Origin: Ophiocordyceps camponoti-saundersi (nom. inval.)
Taxonomy: Eukaryota; Ascomycota; Sordariomycetes; Hypocreales; Ophiocordycipitaceae
Reading direction: 5' to 3'
Assembly (NCBI GenBank): GCA_003339415.1
Contig: PDHQ01000063.1
Span: 62,001-126,000 of the forward strand
Length of the DNA: 64,000 nt
Positions 1-10,818 of the stretch are shown piece after piece. The notes under the pieces were generated by a model. That model saw only the letters and a list, made by a program, of their open reading frames with translations, was not told where the DNA came from and made no database searches. How positions within the stretch are numbered: position 1 is the stretch's first letter; the number at the start of each line of letters is the position of its first letter. A program made the position numbers and the translations under genes.

Positions 1-2522
1 GACCTCGAGCAGGATATGGCCATCGACCGACTTTCGCCGCCCCTGCGGCCGCGCGTCGGACGGGCCATCAGCCGTTCCTTCAGCGACGGGTTCTCAAGCC
101 TGGAGTATCGTGAATATCTTGCCATGTCACCGCGCAGCTGCAGCACCTTCGAAGACAAACTTGCCGCCACCCATGATGAAACTAACAACATTGAGGCGTC
201 CCCCCGACTGCCGGATCCCGTCGTCGCGATCCGCAACGTCGTGGCCAGGAGCCGAGTGGTTGTCAAGGAGCCACCGACAGCATTTGTCAAGCCCGATGTC
301 AGAATTCGGAAGTTCGTCTGGGTGCATGTGCCCTTCAACAATCCGACCTGGGTCAAGGTGAGAAGCTCTCGGGAGCGACTTATGTTGAGATACTGACGCG
401 GGTCATGTTGCAGAGCGTGTTGCAGACGCTCGAGACTTCGTATAACAAGAACCTATCGGCTCTCTACAGCCACGATTTCTGGGCTATCAGACACACGCGA
501 GGGAGACAACCGCAGCATTACGCCCATTTTGCTCAGCCGGGCTGCTACGTTCCCCCCGCGCGAACAAGCAAGTCTTGCCCCCTTGTGGATTTTACTCGGG
601 AATCGACACACTAACAGGCACCGCAGCATCACCAGGTTCGCGAACCCCAGCGGCGGCCAACGAAGCTGCCTACACGTGCCTTTTCCTGCCCTATCTGCAC
701 TTCGACTCATACCGGCGACTGATCCGACGACGTAACTTAATACGACAGCGTCAACGGCACGGGCGCGCCCGGCCAGTACCCGAGTCAGTGGCCAAGTCGG
801 ATCTCCTGGAGCTTCAGGTGGTTTGGGAGTTTCTCGGCCACGACCCACCTGTAAACTGCCGCAGAACGCTGGATCAGTATGGACATCCGTCGCTGCGGGA
901 CACGCGGTCTCGCGACGACGATCAAATGCTGTATAAGCTGACCAAAGACCGAGATCTTGGCGACTGGCCGGAACCGACTGCCGATGTTCGCAGCCAAGGC
1001 TCCAGCGCCGGCACGGCGGGCGCCTCCTCGGACCAGGCCGGCAGCGGAGCCAGCACTACGTCCGGCGGTTGGCGCGAGCGACTTCTGCGCCGTGGCGGTA
1101 CCTGGATGGCTGAAGACGGGCCCGAGGAGGAGACGGTGTTGGACGGTAAAGTGCTCATGGTTGATCAACTCTGGCTCTGGGCCATTGACTCGCGTATGTG
1201 AGCCCTAGGGCTTTTGCCGGATATGCTGGAAGCTGCCATCTGACGATACAGAGACAGATACGCTGGTCTCGTTCTTCCCAAGGCGCGAGAGCGATCCGAT
1301 CGAGGGTCCGTTGTTCCAGCAAGCAGACCTCCGGGACAGCATCTTCAACGACGTCAATGTCGACCGCACGCGCCAGTGCGAGAATGCCCTTGACCTGGCG
1401 GCGCTGGCGGCGCTGCATGCCGTGAGCGTGCTCCTTGATCGGTCTTCGCATCCCGACCTGGAGGTGTTTCGCATCTTTGACGAGGGCATCAGCGCACTGG
1501 TGAGTGCTTTTCCATGAGTGAGAGCCAAGACGAACGAGACTGACTGTTATGTAACAAAACAGGCGGAGAAGCTCACATGGTCTCTCAAGGCATTTCGCGC
1601 CGACGGCTTCCGCGACAAGGCTGTCGATGACGACGAAGACGACCATCCCGTCGAAAGCATCCGAGCACGGCACCGTCAGGAGGCAAGCCAGGCGGAGCAG
1701 GAACATCGCGACAGCACGTCGGCTCTATTAGAGCTGCGCGACATCGAAGACGAGCTGCTGATGCTATGCCAGCTCTTCGAGCAGCAGTCCAAGGTCGTAT
1801 CCGCCATGCACGGGGCCTATCTCGGGCCTGAACTCCGTGACCGTACCGCGAACGGACGCGTCTTCTTGGCTGAGGCATTGCACCGACTTCGCGACCACGC
1901 GCAGAAGGCGGGAGATATGTTACAGCGCGCGCGGACCACGCGAGAAGACTACGATAAGCTGCTACAGATGATGCAGCGTCAGGCTCAAGTGGACGAGGTG
2001 CGGCTCAGCAGGCTGAACGCCGACCTCGCCGGCGCACAGAGCCGCAGCGTCACCATCTTCACCACATTTACTGTCATCTTCTTGCCCCTGACCTTCTTCA
2101 CCGGCCTCTTCGGCATGAACACGCGCCAATGGGGCGGCGGAGGAAACCTGCCGCTCGAGACCATCGCCAGCGTCTCCCTCCCTTCAAGTTTCGTCATCGT
2201 CGCTGTCGCGCTTGTTATTGCGTACAGCTCCTCTGTTAGGACGCTGCCCCGCCGCCTCGCGCGCCGCCTCCTCGAGTGGCTGCTGAGCGTGGCGAGGAGG
2301 CGCTCACTCTACGACGAAGGCGGATCCGTCGTCGCTGCAGCCGCTGCCGCCGCCGCCGCGGGCAGACGGAGGCGCGCGCCCGAGAGGGAGGTCAGCGACT
2401 TCTGGGCTAGGCATCGGCTTGAGCGCGATCGGGGATATCGTATCCCCCAGGTGAATCGCAAACCGGCCACTAGGGGCGGCGGAGGGAGTGCACCGTCCGG
2501 GGCCAGGGGACGTCGGGGCTGA
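1..2522 (+). CDS. CorA-like Mg2+/divalent cation transporter, 5'-partial, with an internal frameshift
   Basis: Member of the large fungal CorA-like family; the class moves Mg2+ or similar ions across a membrane. The frame is open to the left edge, so the true start is outside the window. Proposed exons are 1-357, 414-1193, 1252-1499 and 1563-2522; all three introns have GT-AG ends and keep frame. Visible hallmarks are HDFWAIRHTRGRQ, LPYLHFDSYRRLIRR, NCRRTLDQYG, VLMVDQLWLWA, and the C-terminal TM1 ending FFTGLFGMNTRQW (the family GMN signature) followed by a second hydrophobic segment. The tail has a poly-Ala run and many Arg. Inside exon 2 the reading frame must shift by one base near the C6 run at 552-557: upstream CYVPP and downstream LPPCGFYSG are both family-like but lie in different frames, and no intron fits. 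It is either an assembly/base-call error or a disabling mutation. Confidence 0.85.
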
Positions 2523-2697
2523 TTGAGTGCGGGAGATGGACTTGTACGTGTGATTTTTAAGAGTACACCAAACATGGAGTCTAGGAGGAAGCGAGAATAC
2601 GGGTCGACGTTGTATGTATTCATCTTAGTGTCTACTGGTAGGTAAGATTGAAACTGTACATGATATGTCACGCGCCCTTGTGAGGCAGGCGGGTAGG

Positions 2698-3803
2698 CTA
2701 GCTCTGCTCTATGGGCGGTGAAGTAGATGATAGGCTCTCGCGGCTCTGCGTATCCAGTGATGGCCGCGACTCCTGGGCCCGGTTTGTGGGAGCGACAGTT
2801 TGTAGGGTTTGCTTCGGCAGCTTCAGGAATATGCGGTCCCTTATAACGGCCGACGATACGGCAGCTCCGTGCTGTAGGTTGATGGCTCCAACGATGGCCA
2901 TGATGGCAGCGCTGAAAACAACCTCGACACCAGATTCTTGAAGCCTATGCGTCTGATCGGAGTTGTAAGCATAAAGGAAAGAATAGCGTGCGATCGAAAG
3001 AAAGAAAAAAAAAACAAAGATGAACGTACCATGCGAGGCTTCCATCGTATGACGGACGGCATGCCGACGGCCAGGGCCAGGGCGTATAGCTTCTCCTTTC
3101 CGATCATCTGGCGAGGGCCTTCGACGGCGAGGTTGTTGATGGAGGTCAGCTGTGGGTGCTCGTAGGGCTTTCGATTGTACGTGTCGGGGAAGGTTGTTTT
3201 CGGATCTGGTGGTTTGTTGACGATGTACATGGTGGCTTCCAGGTTGAGCGCCATACGGCCTGGTGATCGGGTGGTTATTCGGTTAGAGAATTGACCAAGA
3301 GAGCAGGAGCCGTGTCCTAAAGGAAGAGTAAGGAGAGAGAGAGGCGGAAACGAACCCATCAGAGCCAAACGATCGTTGAAGCCTCGACGACCATAGTCGA
3401 AGCTCTTGTGCGTGACGGCCAACCATTTTAGTTCCTCAGGGAGCATCTTACTCCCACCAGGGCCGAGAAGGCGATTATACATGGCGTCAAGACGGGCAGG
3501 ATCACTGTTAACGACCCAGATCTTATTGCGAGGATCCTTGGCAAAGTCCATCTGCATCGGGGCCTTCATCCGCTCCGGCGTCTCGGACCATCGCGGCTTC
3601 TGCTCCCCTCCCCGCTGCCATGGCGAGTCTTGTACGGTGCTGCTCCGGATCGCTTCCCCTATGGTGTCTTGATCGGTTCTCGGGGGAGGAGGAAGAGTCG
3701 TTTCGGATCCGGTGCTGCTGGTCGAGGTGAAGGGTCTTCGTAGTCTTGTCGCTACGCTTCTTCCTGCTGAGAGGGCGGCTGCGCGGCAGGGCTGAAGAGC
3801 CAT
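2698..3803 (-). CDS. MRPL15: Mitochondrial large-subunit ribosomal protein mL57 (MRPL15, RNase III-like)
   Basis: Structural protein of the mitochondrial ribosome built on an inactive RNase III-like fold. Exons on the minus strand are 3803-3356, 3259-3030 and 2952-2698, giving 310 residues; the introns are 96 and 77 nt and keep frame. The start at 3803 gives an Arg/Ala/Ser-rich N-terminus (MALQPCRAAALSAGRSVATR) expected of a mitochondrial targeting peptide. The family-specific stretch LPEELKWLAVTHKSFDYGRR ends exon 1 and RGFNDRLALMGRMAL spans the first splice junction. The RNase III-like helix with LQESGVEVVFSAAIMAIVGA is in exon 3. The acceptor of intron 2 was set at 2953 because it alone restores THRLQESGVEVV in frame. 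A CACGTG element lies about 140 nt upstream of the start (3942-3947). The last 30 or so residues are Ser/Thr/Pro-rich and look unstructured. Confidence 0.85.
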
Positions 3804-3941
3804 TCGGGTTGTTTGGGAGAGGAAATGGAGGGGCGGGAAGGGGGAAGGGATGGGAAGAAGTGAGGCTGGTTGGTTGTAGCTTGTCTTTGAACGAGGCTGT
3901 GGGTTTGGGATCGTGGTAGGTGACGATAATTTTCTGGGTGT

Positions 3942-3947
3942 CACGTG
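3942..3947. promoter_or_regulatory. CACGTG E-box upstream of MRPL15
   Basis: Palindromic TCACGTGA core about 140 nt upstream of the mL57 start codon. The same element is clustered upstream of NOP10 and occurs once upstream of NOB1. CACGTG is the core bound by Cbf1/bHLH factors in fungi; use here is inferred. Confidence 0.4.
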
Positions 3948-4209
3948 ACTTTTCTTCCCTACTGATTTCGCTGTTACTGGTTTTTGTGTACGGATATGCA
4001 TAAATGATATACCACACTGATGTATGTATGAGACTGGAGAGGCAAAGAAGGGGGAAATAATGCAGAGAAGTGAGAATCACAGGACTATTCAAGGAGATGT
4101 CTGTTCGTTTTGAAGGACCGGGGCAGTTGATAAATGCCTTTTGCTCCCCCTAATCGTTACGGCCCACCTCGGGCTTCACGATGATTCGGCCCTCCTCAGT
4201 TTAATCTCG

Positions 4210-4280
4210 TTTCCCGTAGTATAGTGGTCAGTATGCAAGCTTGTCACGCTTGAGACCCGGGTTCAATTCCCGGCGGGGAA
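4210..4280 (+). tRNA. tRNA-Asp (anticodon GTC)
   Basis: A 71-nt cloverleaf can be folded by hand. The acceptor stem TTTCCCG pairs with CGGGGAA with one G.T wobble. The D arm is GTAT/GTAT with wobbles, as in yeast tRNA-Asp. The anticodon stem CAAGC/GCTTG encloses the loop TTGTCAC with anticodon GTC. The variable loop is AGAC, and the T arm CCGGG-TTCAATT-CCCGG contains the B-box GGTTCAATTCC. There is no intron and no encoded CCA. It sits alone about 400 nt upstream of the divergently transcribed MRPL15. Confidence 0.95.
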
Positions 4281-5619
4281 GAAGGAGTTGTCTTTTTTGA
4301 TGTTTGATCCCTTCTATCTTCTCATTCTGCTCTGATATATGTATATATATATATATATACAGATTCGTACATGCATTGGCTTAAAGGCCCTTTTCTTTAT
4401 TTCCTCTTTCTCTGCATCTAGTTTCTCTGCAAGTACATACACTCCGTATAGTCCTTACGAGTTATGTATGTGCTTTCATATGCTATACCCGCGAAGATAG
4501 TAGGCGTATGTATGTATATACATATAGGAAAGCCAGCCGCTCGTTTTTATCAACTCTTATCCGCTCCTGTTTTCTTACACATACAAATGTATGTATGAAT
4601 GTATCGTAATTTGTATACACTTGCATAGGAAGTCGTAGCTTCAAAGACAAGTTTTCCGAATATCTGTATCCATCAACACTTACATACCTATCTATGCAAA
4701 ACACCTTCTCATTCAAGACAGCGTGTGAGACTCAAACGGATCCCCCGGGCAGTGCTCTGAACTCTCCTCTTTGTCTATAACTTGGCTTCTATATGTACAT
4801 ATAACAAAAACGTGTAAACATGAGACGATAAGGGTCTATTGTAACCCTTGAGGATTTAGCCTCGTCTAAGCCTCGAAATTCATGGCCGCGGCGTTCCAAT
4901 CCCGGTCACTTTATAGCTGCTCCATTCCTTCATTCTTCGACTTTAATCGGCAGAGCCCGACGGCAGTTTATGTACCTATCCCGACGATTCGCAGGAATGT
5001 GTGTCACAGACGTACATACATACATATTATGTATGTATGTATGTATGTATGGTATGTATGTATGTATGTAGCTGCGGCTATAAAACTGGAGGCAACTTAA
5101 GAAAGATGACCAGACAACTACACACATATGTATGTATATATGGCATTGCGTGTGACGTATAACAATGTGGAAAGCGGTAACGTCCGTACATACATACATA
5201 CATACATACACTACTGCCAGACAAAGATAACTTGCCTTGATTTTTGTAGACATAAATATATATATACATACATATACTATAGACATACATATATATGTAT
5301 ATATATATATATATATATACTACAGACATATGTACATACACACATACATATGTATGTACATACTGCATCCTTGATGCTCGAATGCCACGTCTGCAACGAG
5401 CTTGCACGCTGGCCGAAGCTACTTCTTTGCCGTTACACCAAAGTCAAACCACTTTATGATATTCGGAATCGGCTTCATTGCCGGTTGTCGTTCTTCTATA
5501 AAAACGTATGTACGTATAAGGGGGCGACTCTTTGACTATAAAAGCCTCCCCTAGACCCCTTAACCCAATCTCTTTAACTTACTTTGAGACTATAGAGTTT
5601 TCTCAAAGAATTAACGATC
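4281..5619. repeat. Intergenic, microsatellite-rich (TA/TACA/TATG)
   Basis: No gene is seen. Simple sequence dominates: (TA)n at about 4334-4360, TACATA..TATGTA runs with dyad symmetry at about 5012-5070, (TACA)n at about 5187-5212, and mixed TA/TACA at about 5255-5365. Predicted reading frames here are translations of the repeats (poly YVCM or HTYI). The last 80 nt form the promoter of the following gene. Confidence 0.8.
5537..5544 (+). promoter_or_regulatory. TATA box of the GLEYA-type protein gene
   Basis: TATAAAAG lies 76 nt upstream of the ATG at 5620, followed by a pyrimidine-rich stretch. Position and sequence fit a fungal TATA element of a regulated secreted-protein gene. Confidence 0.5.
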
Positions 5620-6684
5620 ATGATATCACGTACTTTGCCAAGACTAGCTTTGCTGGGTTTCTGCTTCTGCCACTTCCTTGTCAAGGCTCACGAAAGCGGT
5701 CATCAAGATGAAAGGCAAGAGTTGGAGTATCAACCTTTGGAGCGGTTCTCCTCAGAGAGAACGACCGGAGCCAAGGCCGTCCAGTGAGTGATTTCAACCA
5801 CGATTCTTCCTGTGACCTTAAAAAGGAAATGGCCCCTGAAAATGGTTACTAGTGGAGATGATATCAGCGCCCACGACTCTTGTGGAGATTCGACCGCTCC
5901 CCTGATAGCTGTGCCGATATCAAACGCGGTCTCGCACAAGGCAAGTCAAGAGTGTTGGAATCTTCGATAGATAAAAGCGAAGTCTAGCAAGGGTTTAACA
6001 TTTCGATGATAGAGTATTCGTCGACAGACACAGCAGCCACAACAGCAACAGCAACAGCAGCCACAACAACAGCAGCAACAATATGGTTTGGGTGGGCCAC
6101 AACAGAAGCAGCAGCAGGGCCTTGGCCTGCAACAGCAGAGCTGGGGGCAAAATCAGCAGAGCTGGGGACAAAACCAGCAACAGCAACAGCAGCCGGGCTT
6201 TGGCCAACAGCCGAGTTTTGGTCAGCAGCAGCAGGGCTGGGGACAAAATCAGCAACAACAGCCATGGTTTGGCCAACAGCCGGGTTTCGGACAGCAGCAG
6301 CAGGGCTGGGGACAAAATCAGCAACAGCAACAACAGCCGTGGTATGGCCAGCCGCCGAATTTCGGTCAACAGCAGCAGAGCTGGGGGCAGAATCAGAATC
6401 AGCAACAGCAACAGCAGCAGCCGTGGTTTGGCCAGCAGCCGGCTTTCGGCCAGCAGCCGGGTTTTGGCCAGCAGCAGCAAGGTTGGGGACAGAATCAGCA
6501 AGGTTGGGGACAGAATCAGCAACAGCAGCAGCAACAGCAACCGCAACCGCAACATCAGCAACAGCAACAACAGCAGGGTTTTAGCCCGCAGCCGGGCTTC
6601 GGTCAGCAGCAGGGCTTCGGCCTGCAACCGATTTTCGGCCAGCTGCCGGGTTTTGGGCAGCAGCAGCAAGGTTGGGGACAAAAT

Positions 6685-6716
<32 letters not shown>

Positions 6717-7896
6717 GCAGGGTTATGGTCAGCCACCGGGTTTCGGCCAACAGCAGGGTTTTGGTCAACAGCCGGGTTTCGGCCAGCAGCCGGGTTTCGG
6801 CCAGCAGCAGCAGGGCTGGGGACAGAGTCAGCAACAGCAACAACAATCGCAACCGCAACCGCAACCGCAACATCAACAGCAACAGCAACAACAACAACAA
6901 CAGGGGGCACAAGCAAGGGAACAGAATCAGCGCCCACAAACACATGGCATCCCCCCAAACTCGAGGCAGCAACACGAGCAGCAGAAAGATAACCAGGACA
7001 ACGCTCCCGAACAACTTCCGCAAACTACCACCAACCTTACGAAGACTCGCCCCTCTGATACTCCGATAACATCCATGAGCCACGTGACAAGAACGATTCC
7101 CTGGAGTGGCACCAGTTTCACAACTACAACTGTCACACCCCTGCTCGCCTCCAGAGGCATCGTCATCGTCGGTTCCCCGACGGCGACTCGAACGGCGACT
7201 CGAGCAAAGGAGACGGCCGAGCCCGTGCGGCTGAGGTCCTGCTCCTTTCCCGAGAAGTGGTGCAACAACACGAGCCTGAGTGTCACCCTCTACGACAACT
7301 CGGCCAACCCATTAGAGAACTTTGGAGCCGTAGGCCCCCACGGATGCGTAGATCCGGATTATTACCTGACGAAGACGCCGTTGAAGCGCGGAAGGACGAA
7401 CTCGCTCAGCATCCCGTACATGGACAGGAGTAACAGCAAGACGGGCCTAGACAACGTCAAGCCTCACGGAGAGAAGCCGCTGATGCAGTATTTTCCGGAT
7501 CTGAAACAGACGTATGGAGGCATGACGTACGACGCGAACAACTTCACCCTTGTCTTCACCGGTTACTTTGTTCCGCAGCTGACGGGGACTCATCGATTCT
7601 GCGCCACGGCCGATAACCGCGTGGTGTTCTACCTAGGAAGCTCCGAGGCTTTCCCCTGTAAAAACTCGACCAATGCGGCGACGCCAAAGGCAGCGAAGCC
7701 TCTGTTCGACTTTTGGTACGGGATATCGATTGATGCTGCTTGTGGCAGTAGACTCCTCAGGGCAGGCTTGCATTACCCGATTCGGGCCGTCTATGGCAAT
7801 GCCGGGACTCCTTCTGTGCTCAAGTTGGAAGTGAGGCTTCCTGATGGACGGAGGACGGAGGATATGCGTGGCATGTTTGCTTCTGACTTGTGTTAG
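5620..7896 (+). CDS. Secreted GLEYA/PA14-like protein with Gln/Gly/Phe/Trp-rich repeat region
   Basis: Probable cell-surface or matrix protein of 711 residues. Exons 5620-5783, 5853-5940 and 6013-7896 join in frame. The first intron is GT-AG. The second starts GCAAGT after AAG, a consensus GC-AG intron. Exon 1 gives a signal peptide (MISRTLPRLALLGFCFCHF). Residues about 89-380 are a low-complexity region of imperfect units such as GFGQQPGFGQQQQGWGQNQ, with aromatic Phe/Trp/Tyr evenly spaced in Gln/Gly. The C-terminal 250 residues contain CVDPDYY, FTLVFTGYFVPQLTGTHRF and DNRVVFYLGSSEAF, as in GLEYA (PF10528) adhesin lectin-like domains. A dibasic RR at residues 87-88 could be a Kex2 site. The GLEYA domain usually binds glycans; no ligand can be read here. 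Confidence 0.8.
6013..6905 (+). repeat. In-gene tandem repeat array coding for Q/G/F/W units
   Basis: CAG/CAA-rich, non-uniform codon use with recurring units of the GFGQQ and GWGQNQ type; unit length varies from about 8 to 25 codons. Alternation of CAG and CAA argues for selection on the protein rather than simple trinucleotide expansion. Confidence 0.85.
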
Positions 7897-8389
7897 GGAA
7901 GGGGGGATGGTGTTTGGAGCAGTAGCAACCGAATCACAGCGGATGCTACGGATACAGACCTGTTTTCTTCCGTAAGAGATGGTTTTGTTTGCGATTCACC
8001 TCCTTTATCGGTCTCATCTCGAACCCACCTTTGTATCGACCAGACTTGATCTTCACCATCACCGTCTTGAGTCATCAGCGGAATCACTCTCTTGAACGTA
8101 CATACATATCACCATACTAGTGTGCCCTGGAAAACCACCTAGGTATCTACCTACAGGCTACAGTAACCTACCTGTACCTTGCTATTTGTCGGCTTAATTA
8201 GCATTTAGCCCTGAGCTGGTCGTTTCTGACACACTCCACCTTTTCCCTCCTTATCATCACTATCTGGTATCTCTCCACTCATGTACAAATATTGGCTATA
8301 CCCTCTCCTCATCCTCCTATTCGTCCTTGTCTTCCTTTGACTCCTCCTCCCCCTCCTCCTCCTAGTTTCCTCCCTCCCTCCCTCCTCTG
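7897..8389. other. Intergenic, no gene seen
   Basis: Divided between the 3' region of the GLEYA-type gene and a pyrimidine-rich leader (CTCCTCC runs about 8330-8385) of the next gene. No conserved frame was found. Confidence 0.7.
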
Positions 8390-9871
8390 ATGGAGCGCCA
8401 TAAAGAGGCCGTCGCCGTCATCGCCGCCGCCATTCGTGGCTTCTTCCAGCGCAAGGAGTCGTTCCGCATCGCCCATGGCAGCACCAACAGCACCCGACCG
8501 CAGCACAGGCCTGGCGCCAGAGTCGTCGACATAAGTAGCCTTTCGCGAGTCATCTCCGTCGATGGCGCCGCTCGCACCGCCCTGGTCGAGCCCAACGTGC
8601 CGATGGACCGGCTGGTCGAGGCGACCCTGCGCGAGGGTCTCGTCCCCCCGGTCGTCATGGAGTTCCCGGGCATCACCGCCGGCGGGGGCTACGCTGGTAC
8701 CGCTGGCGAAAGCTCTTCCTTTCGACACGGCTTCTTCGACGCTACTCTCAACCGGGTCGAGATGGTGCTGGGCAACGGCGATGTTGTTTCGGCTTCGCCC
8801 ACCGATCGCTCGGATCTATTCCGCGCTGCTGCCGGTGCTGTCGGTTCCCTTGGCGTCACCACCCTCCTGGAGCTGCGTCTCGTCGAGGCCCGTCGCTGGG
8901 TACGGACTACCTATCGTCGCACCTCCAGCATCGCCGAGGCTGTCGAAGCCATCCGCGCCGAGACGAAGAATCCGGATAACGACTACGTCGACGGCATTCT
9001 CTTCTCGCCCACTCACGGTGCCGTCATCTCCGGCCGTATGACGGACGAGAAGCCTGAAGACTGCCAACCTCAGACTTTCAGCCGTGCTTGGGATCCTTGG
9101 TTCTACCTGCACGTTCGCGAGCGCTCCCTAGTCAAGGCCGAGACGATAGAGTACATACCACTGGCAGAGTATCTGTTCCGCTACGACCGCGCCGGCTTCT
9201 GGGTCGGCGCCCAGGGATGGACCTACTTCCGCTTCCTCCCGTTCAACCGCTTCTTCCGCTGGTTTCTAGACGACTTCATGCACACGCGTATGCTCTACCG
9301 CGCCCTTCACGCCAGCGGCGAGTCGTCGCGTTTCGTCATCCAGGATCTCGCCGTGCCCTACCAAAAAGCCGAGGAGTTCATCGACTACACGACTCACAAC
9401 TTTGACATCTGGCCGCTGTGGCTCTGTCCGTTGAAGCAGGCTCCGACGCCGACTTTCCACCCGTGCTCCGGCGCGGTGCCGGTGGAGGAGGATGTTCTCA
9501 ACGTCGGCCTCTGGGGCTGGGGACCTTCGGACCACGAGGCCTTTGTCAGTAAGAACCGCGCGCTCGAGGACAAGCTGGTCGAGCTCGGTGGCCGCAAGTG
9601 GCTATACGCCCATACGTACTACTCCGAGGACGAGTTCTGGCGCGTCTACGGCGACAGAAGCTGGTATGAGGCGCTGCGGGCCAAGTACCACGCCACGACG
9701 CTCCCGACGGTGTACGACAAGGTGCGCATCGACGTCAAGGCCGCGCGGGACGAGCGAGCGGCTTCGCCGTGGAAGAGCACGTGGCCCCTTGGAGGGTTGT
9801 ATGGCATATGGAAGAGCATCCTGAGCGGCGATTACCACCTTGATCGCAAAGCTGGCTGGAAGCACCGGTGA
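8390..9871 (+). CDS. FAD-binding oxidoreductase, DWF1/DHCR24 (delta-24-sterol reductase) type
   Basis: Single-exon protein of 493 residues. The start context matches the family well: a short N-terminal helix, then FRIAHGSTNSTRPQ, the FAD-cradle region typical of DIMINUTO/DHCR24-like proteins. It is followed by DISSLSRVISVD, VEPNVPMDRLVEATL, MEFPGITAGGGYAGTAGESS and AAGAVGSLGVTTLLELRL, together an FAD_binding_4 domain at about residues 30-180. The C-terminal half (FVIQDLAVPYQKAEEFIDY, WPLWLCPLKQ, WLYAHTYYSEDEFWRVYG) is the DWF1-type substrate domain. It lacks the N-terminal membrane anchor of animal DHCR24, as is usual for fungal homologues. Those reduce sterol side chains or related substrates, but the fungal substrate is unknown, so only the family is asserted. 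Confidence 0.85.
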   Translation: MERHKEAVAVIAAAIRGFFQRKESFRIAHGSTNSTRPQHRPGARVVDISSLSRVISVDGAARTALVEPNVPMDRLVEATLREGLVPPVVMEFPGITAGGGYAGTAGESSSFRHGFFDATLNRVEMVLGNGDVVSASPTDRSDLFRAAAGAVGSLGVTTLLELRLVEARRWVRTTYRRTSSIAEAVEAIRAETKNPDNDYVDGILFSPTHGAVISGRMTDEKPEDCQPQTFSRAWDPWFYLHVRERSLVKAETIEYIPLAEYLFRYDRAGFWVGAQGWTYFRFLPFNRFFRWFLDDFMHTRMLYRALHASGESSRFVIQDLAVPYQKAEEFIDYTTHNFDIWPLWLCPLKQAPTPTFHPCSGAVPVEEDVLNVGLWGWGPSDHEAFVSKNRALEDKLVELGGRKWLYAHTYYSEDEFWRVYGDRSWYEALRAKYHATTLPTVYDKVRIDVKAARDERAASPWKSTWPLGGLYGIWKSILSGDYHLDRKAGWKHR

Positions 9872-10201
9872 GGTTGTTTTGGGGGTTTGGTCCTAGAGCG
9901 GAGGAGAGACTATGATGGTGGCAGCGGATGCGGATTACCCCCCCTATAGAACAACATGGCTAACGCTTGCCAGGTCCGACTTTCCCTTGCGATTGAACCG
10001 TTTCCTGAAGTCGTAGAGCGATGTCGGTTGAGTAAGAGGATTGACTTCAGCAAAGCTGCCTACGTAAGATGGACCGATTCCAGCGCGGTTCATGATTGTA
10101 GTGTCATCACAATCGTCGATGACGTGGAATCAACGACTCCTATTATATTTACATGTACTTCAAATATGGACACGTACGTAGAGTAACTCTCAGCTACAGC
10201 G
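9872..10201. other. Intergenic, convergent 3' regions
   Basis: About 330 nt between two converging genes; no frame, repeat or RNA gene recognised. Confidence 0.6.
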
Positions 10202-10818
10202 TCAGGCTGGCGGAGCCCGCTTCTTGGATGGCAACTCGCTCCCCATCTTACTCGCTCCTCTCGTATCGCGAAAGCCTCCCTCGTCAACAGGGTTAACACC
10301 AGGCTTATCACCGGGTCCAAAGACTCCCCTCAAGGCTTCGAGCGCGCCTGGTTCTTGTGATGAGACACTGGGCACGTTCGGTTTCTGGCATTCAACAGTC
10401 AGTAACTTTCCCCCTTTTCATCTTTCATCTCTTAGATTCGAGGATTTCCATCTTGACACACCTCTCCGCCATAACTCTGTCCCGAGCCAGAGTAAGGAAA
10501 CTGCGTCTTCCGCGCACTGCTCCCACCCGCTCCCTCGCCGCCGCCTATGCCGCCGGAGGGCAGCTTCTCCAGCGGAGCGGGGGACCTGCTGGGTTGCTGA
10601 CCGCGTTTGGCGCCGAGCTCTGTGGAGCCGACGATTGCGTTTCCGCCCAGGGCGGCGCCCTCGAGGCCGAACTCGCGCTTTGCGTGGGCGCTGTGTCGGC
10701 TTGGTCTCTCGTCTTTGCTCGTCTCGGGGTTGGGGCTGCTTCGTCGGTTGTAGAGGCTTATGCCTAGGGCTCCGGCTCCGACGGCGGCGGCTGTCATTGC
10801 GAGTTTTTGTCGGCTCAT
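10202..10818 (-). CDS. Small hypothetical protein with N-terminal hydrophobic segment
   Basis: Two exons, 10818-10462 and 10384-10202 (77-nt intron, in frame), give 179 residues. The N-terminus MSRQKLAMTAAAVGAGALGI is a short membrane segment or mitochondrial-type anchor, followed by a Pro/Ser/Lys/Glu-rich, disordered body with Gly-rich runs (GGIGGGEGAGGSS). The second exon contains ALEALRGVFGPGDKPGVNP and ends SKKRAPPA. Exon 2 is supported by a frame kept across a GT-AG intron (donor GTGTGT, branch-like TTACTGAC, acceptor CCAG). I do not recognise the family. The profile is like small, poorly conserved inner-membrane or vesicle proteins common in Sordariomycetes. Confidence 0.6.

Noticed and set aside
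5995..7083. Long minus-strand frame rich in Leu
   Set aside because: It is the complement of the CAG/CAA repeat of the GLEYA-type protein; no start context, introns or family features.
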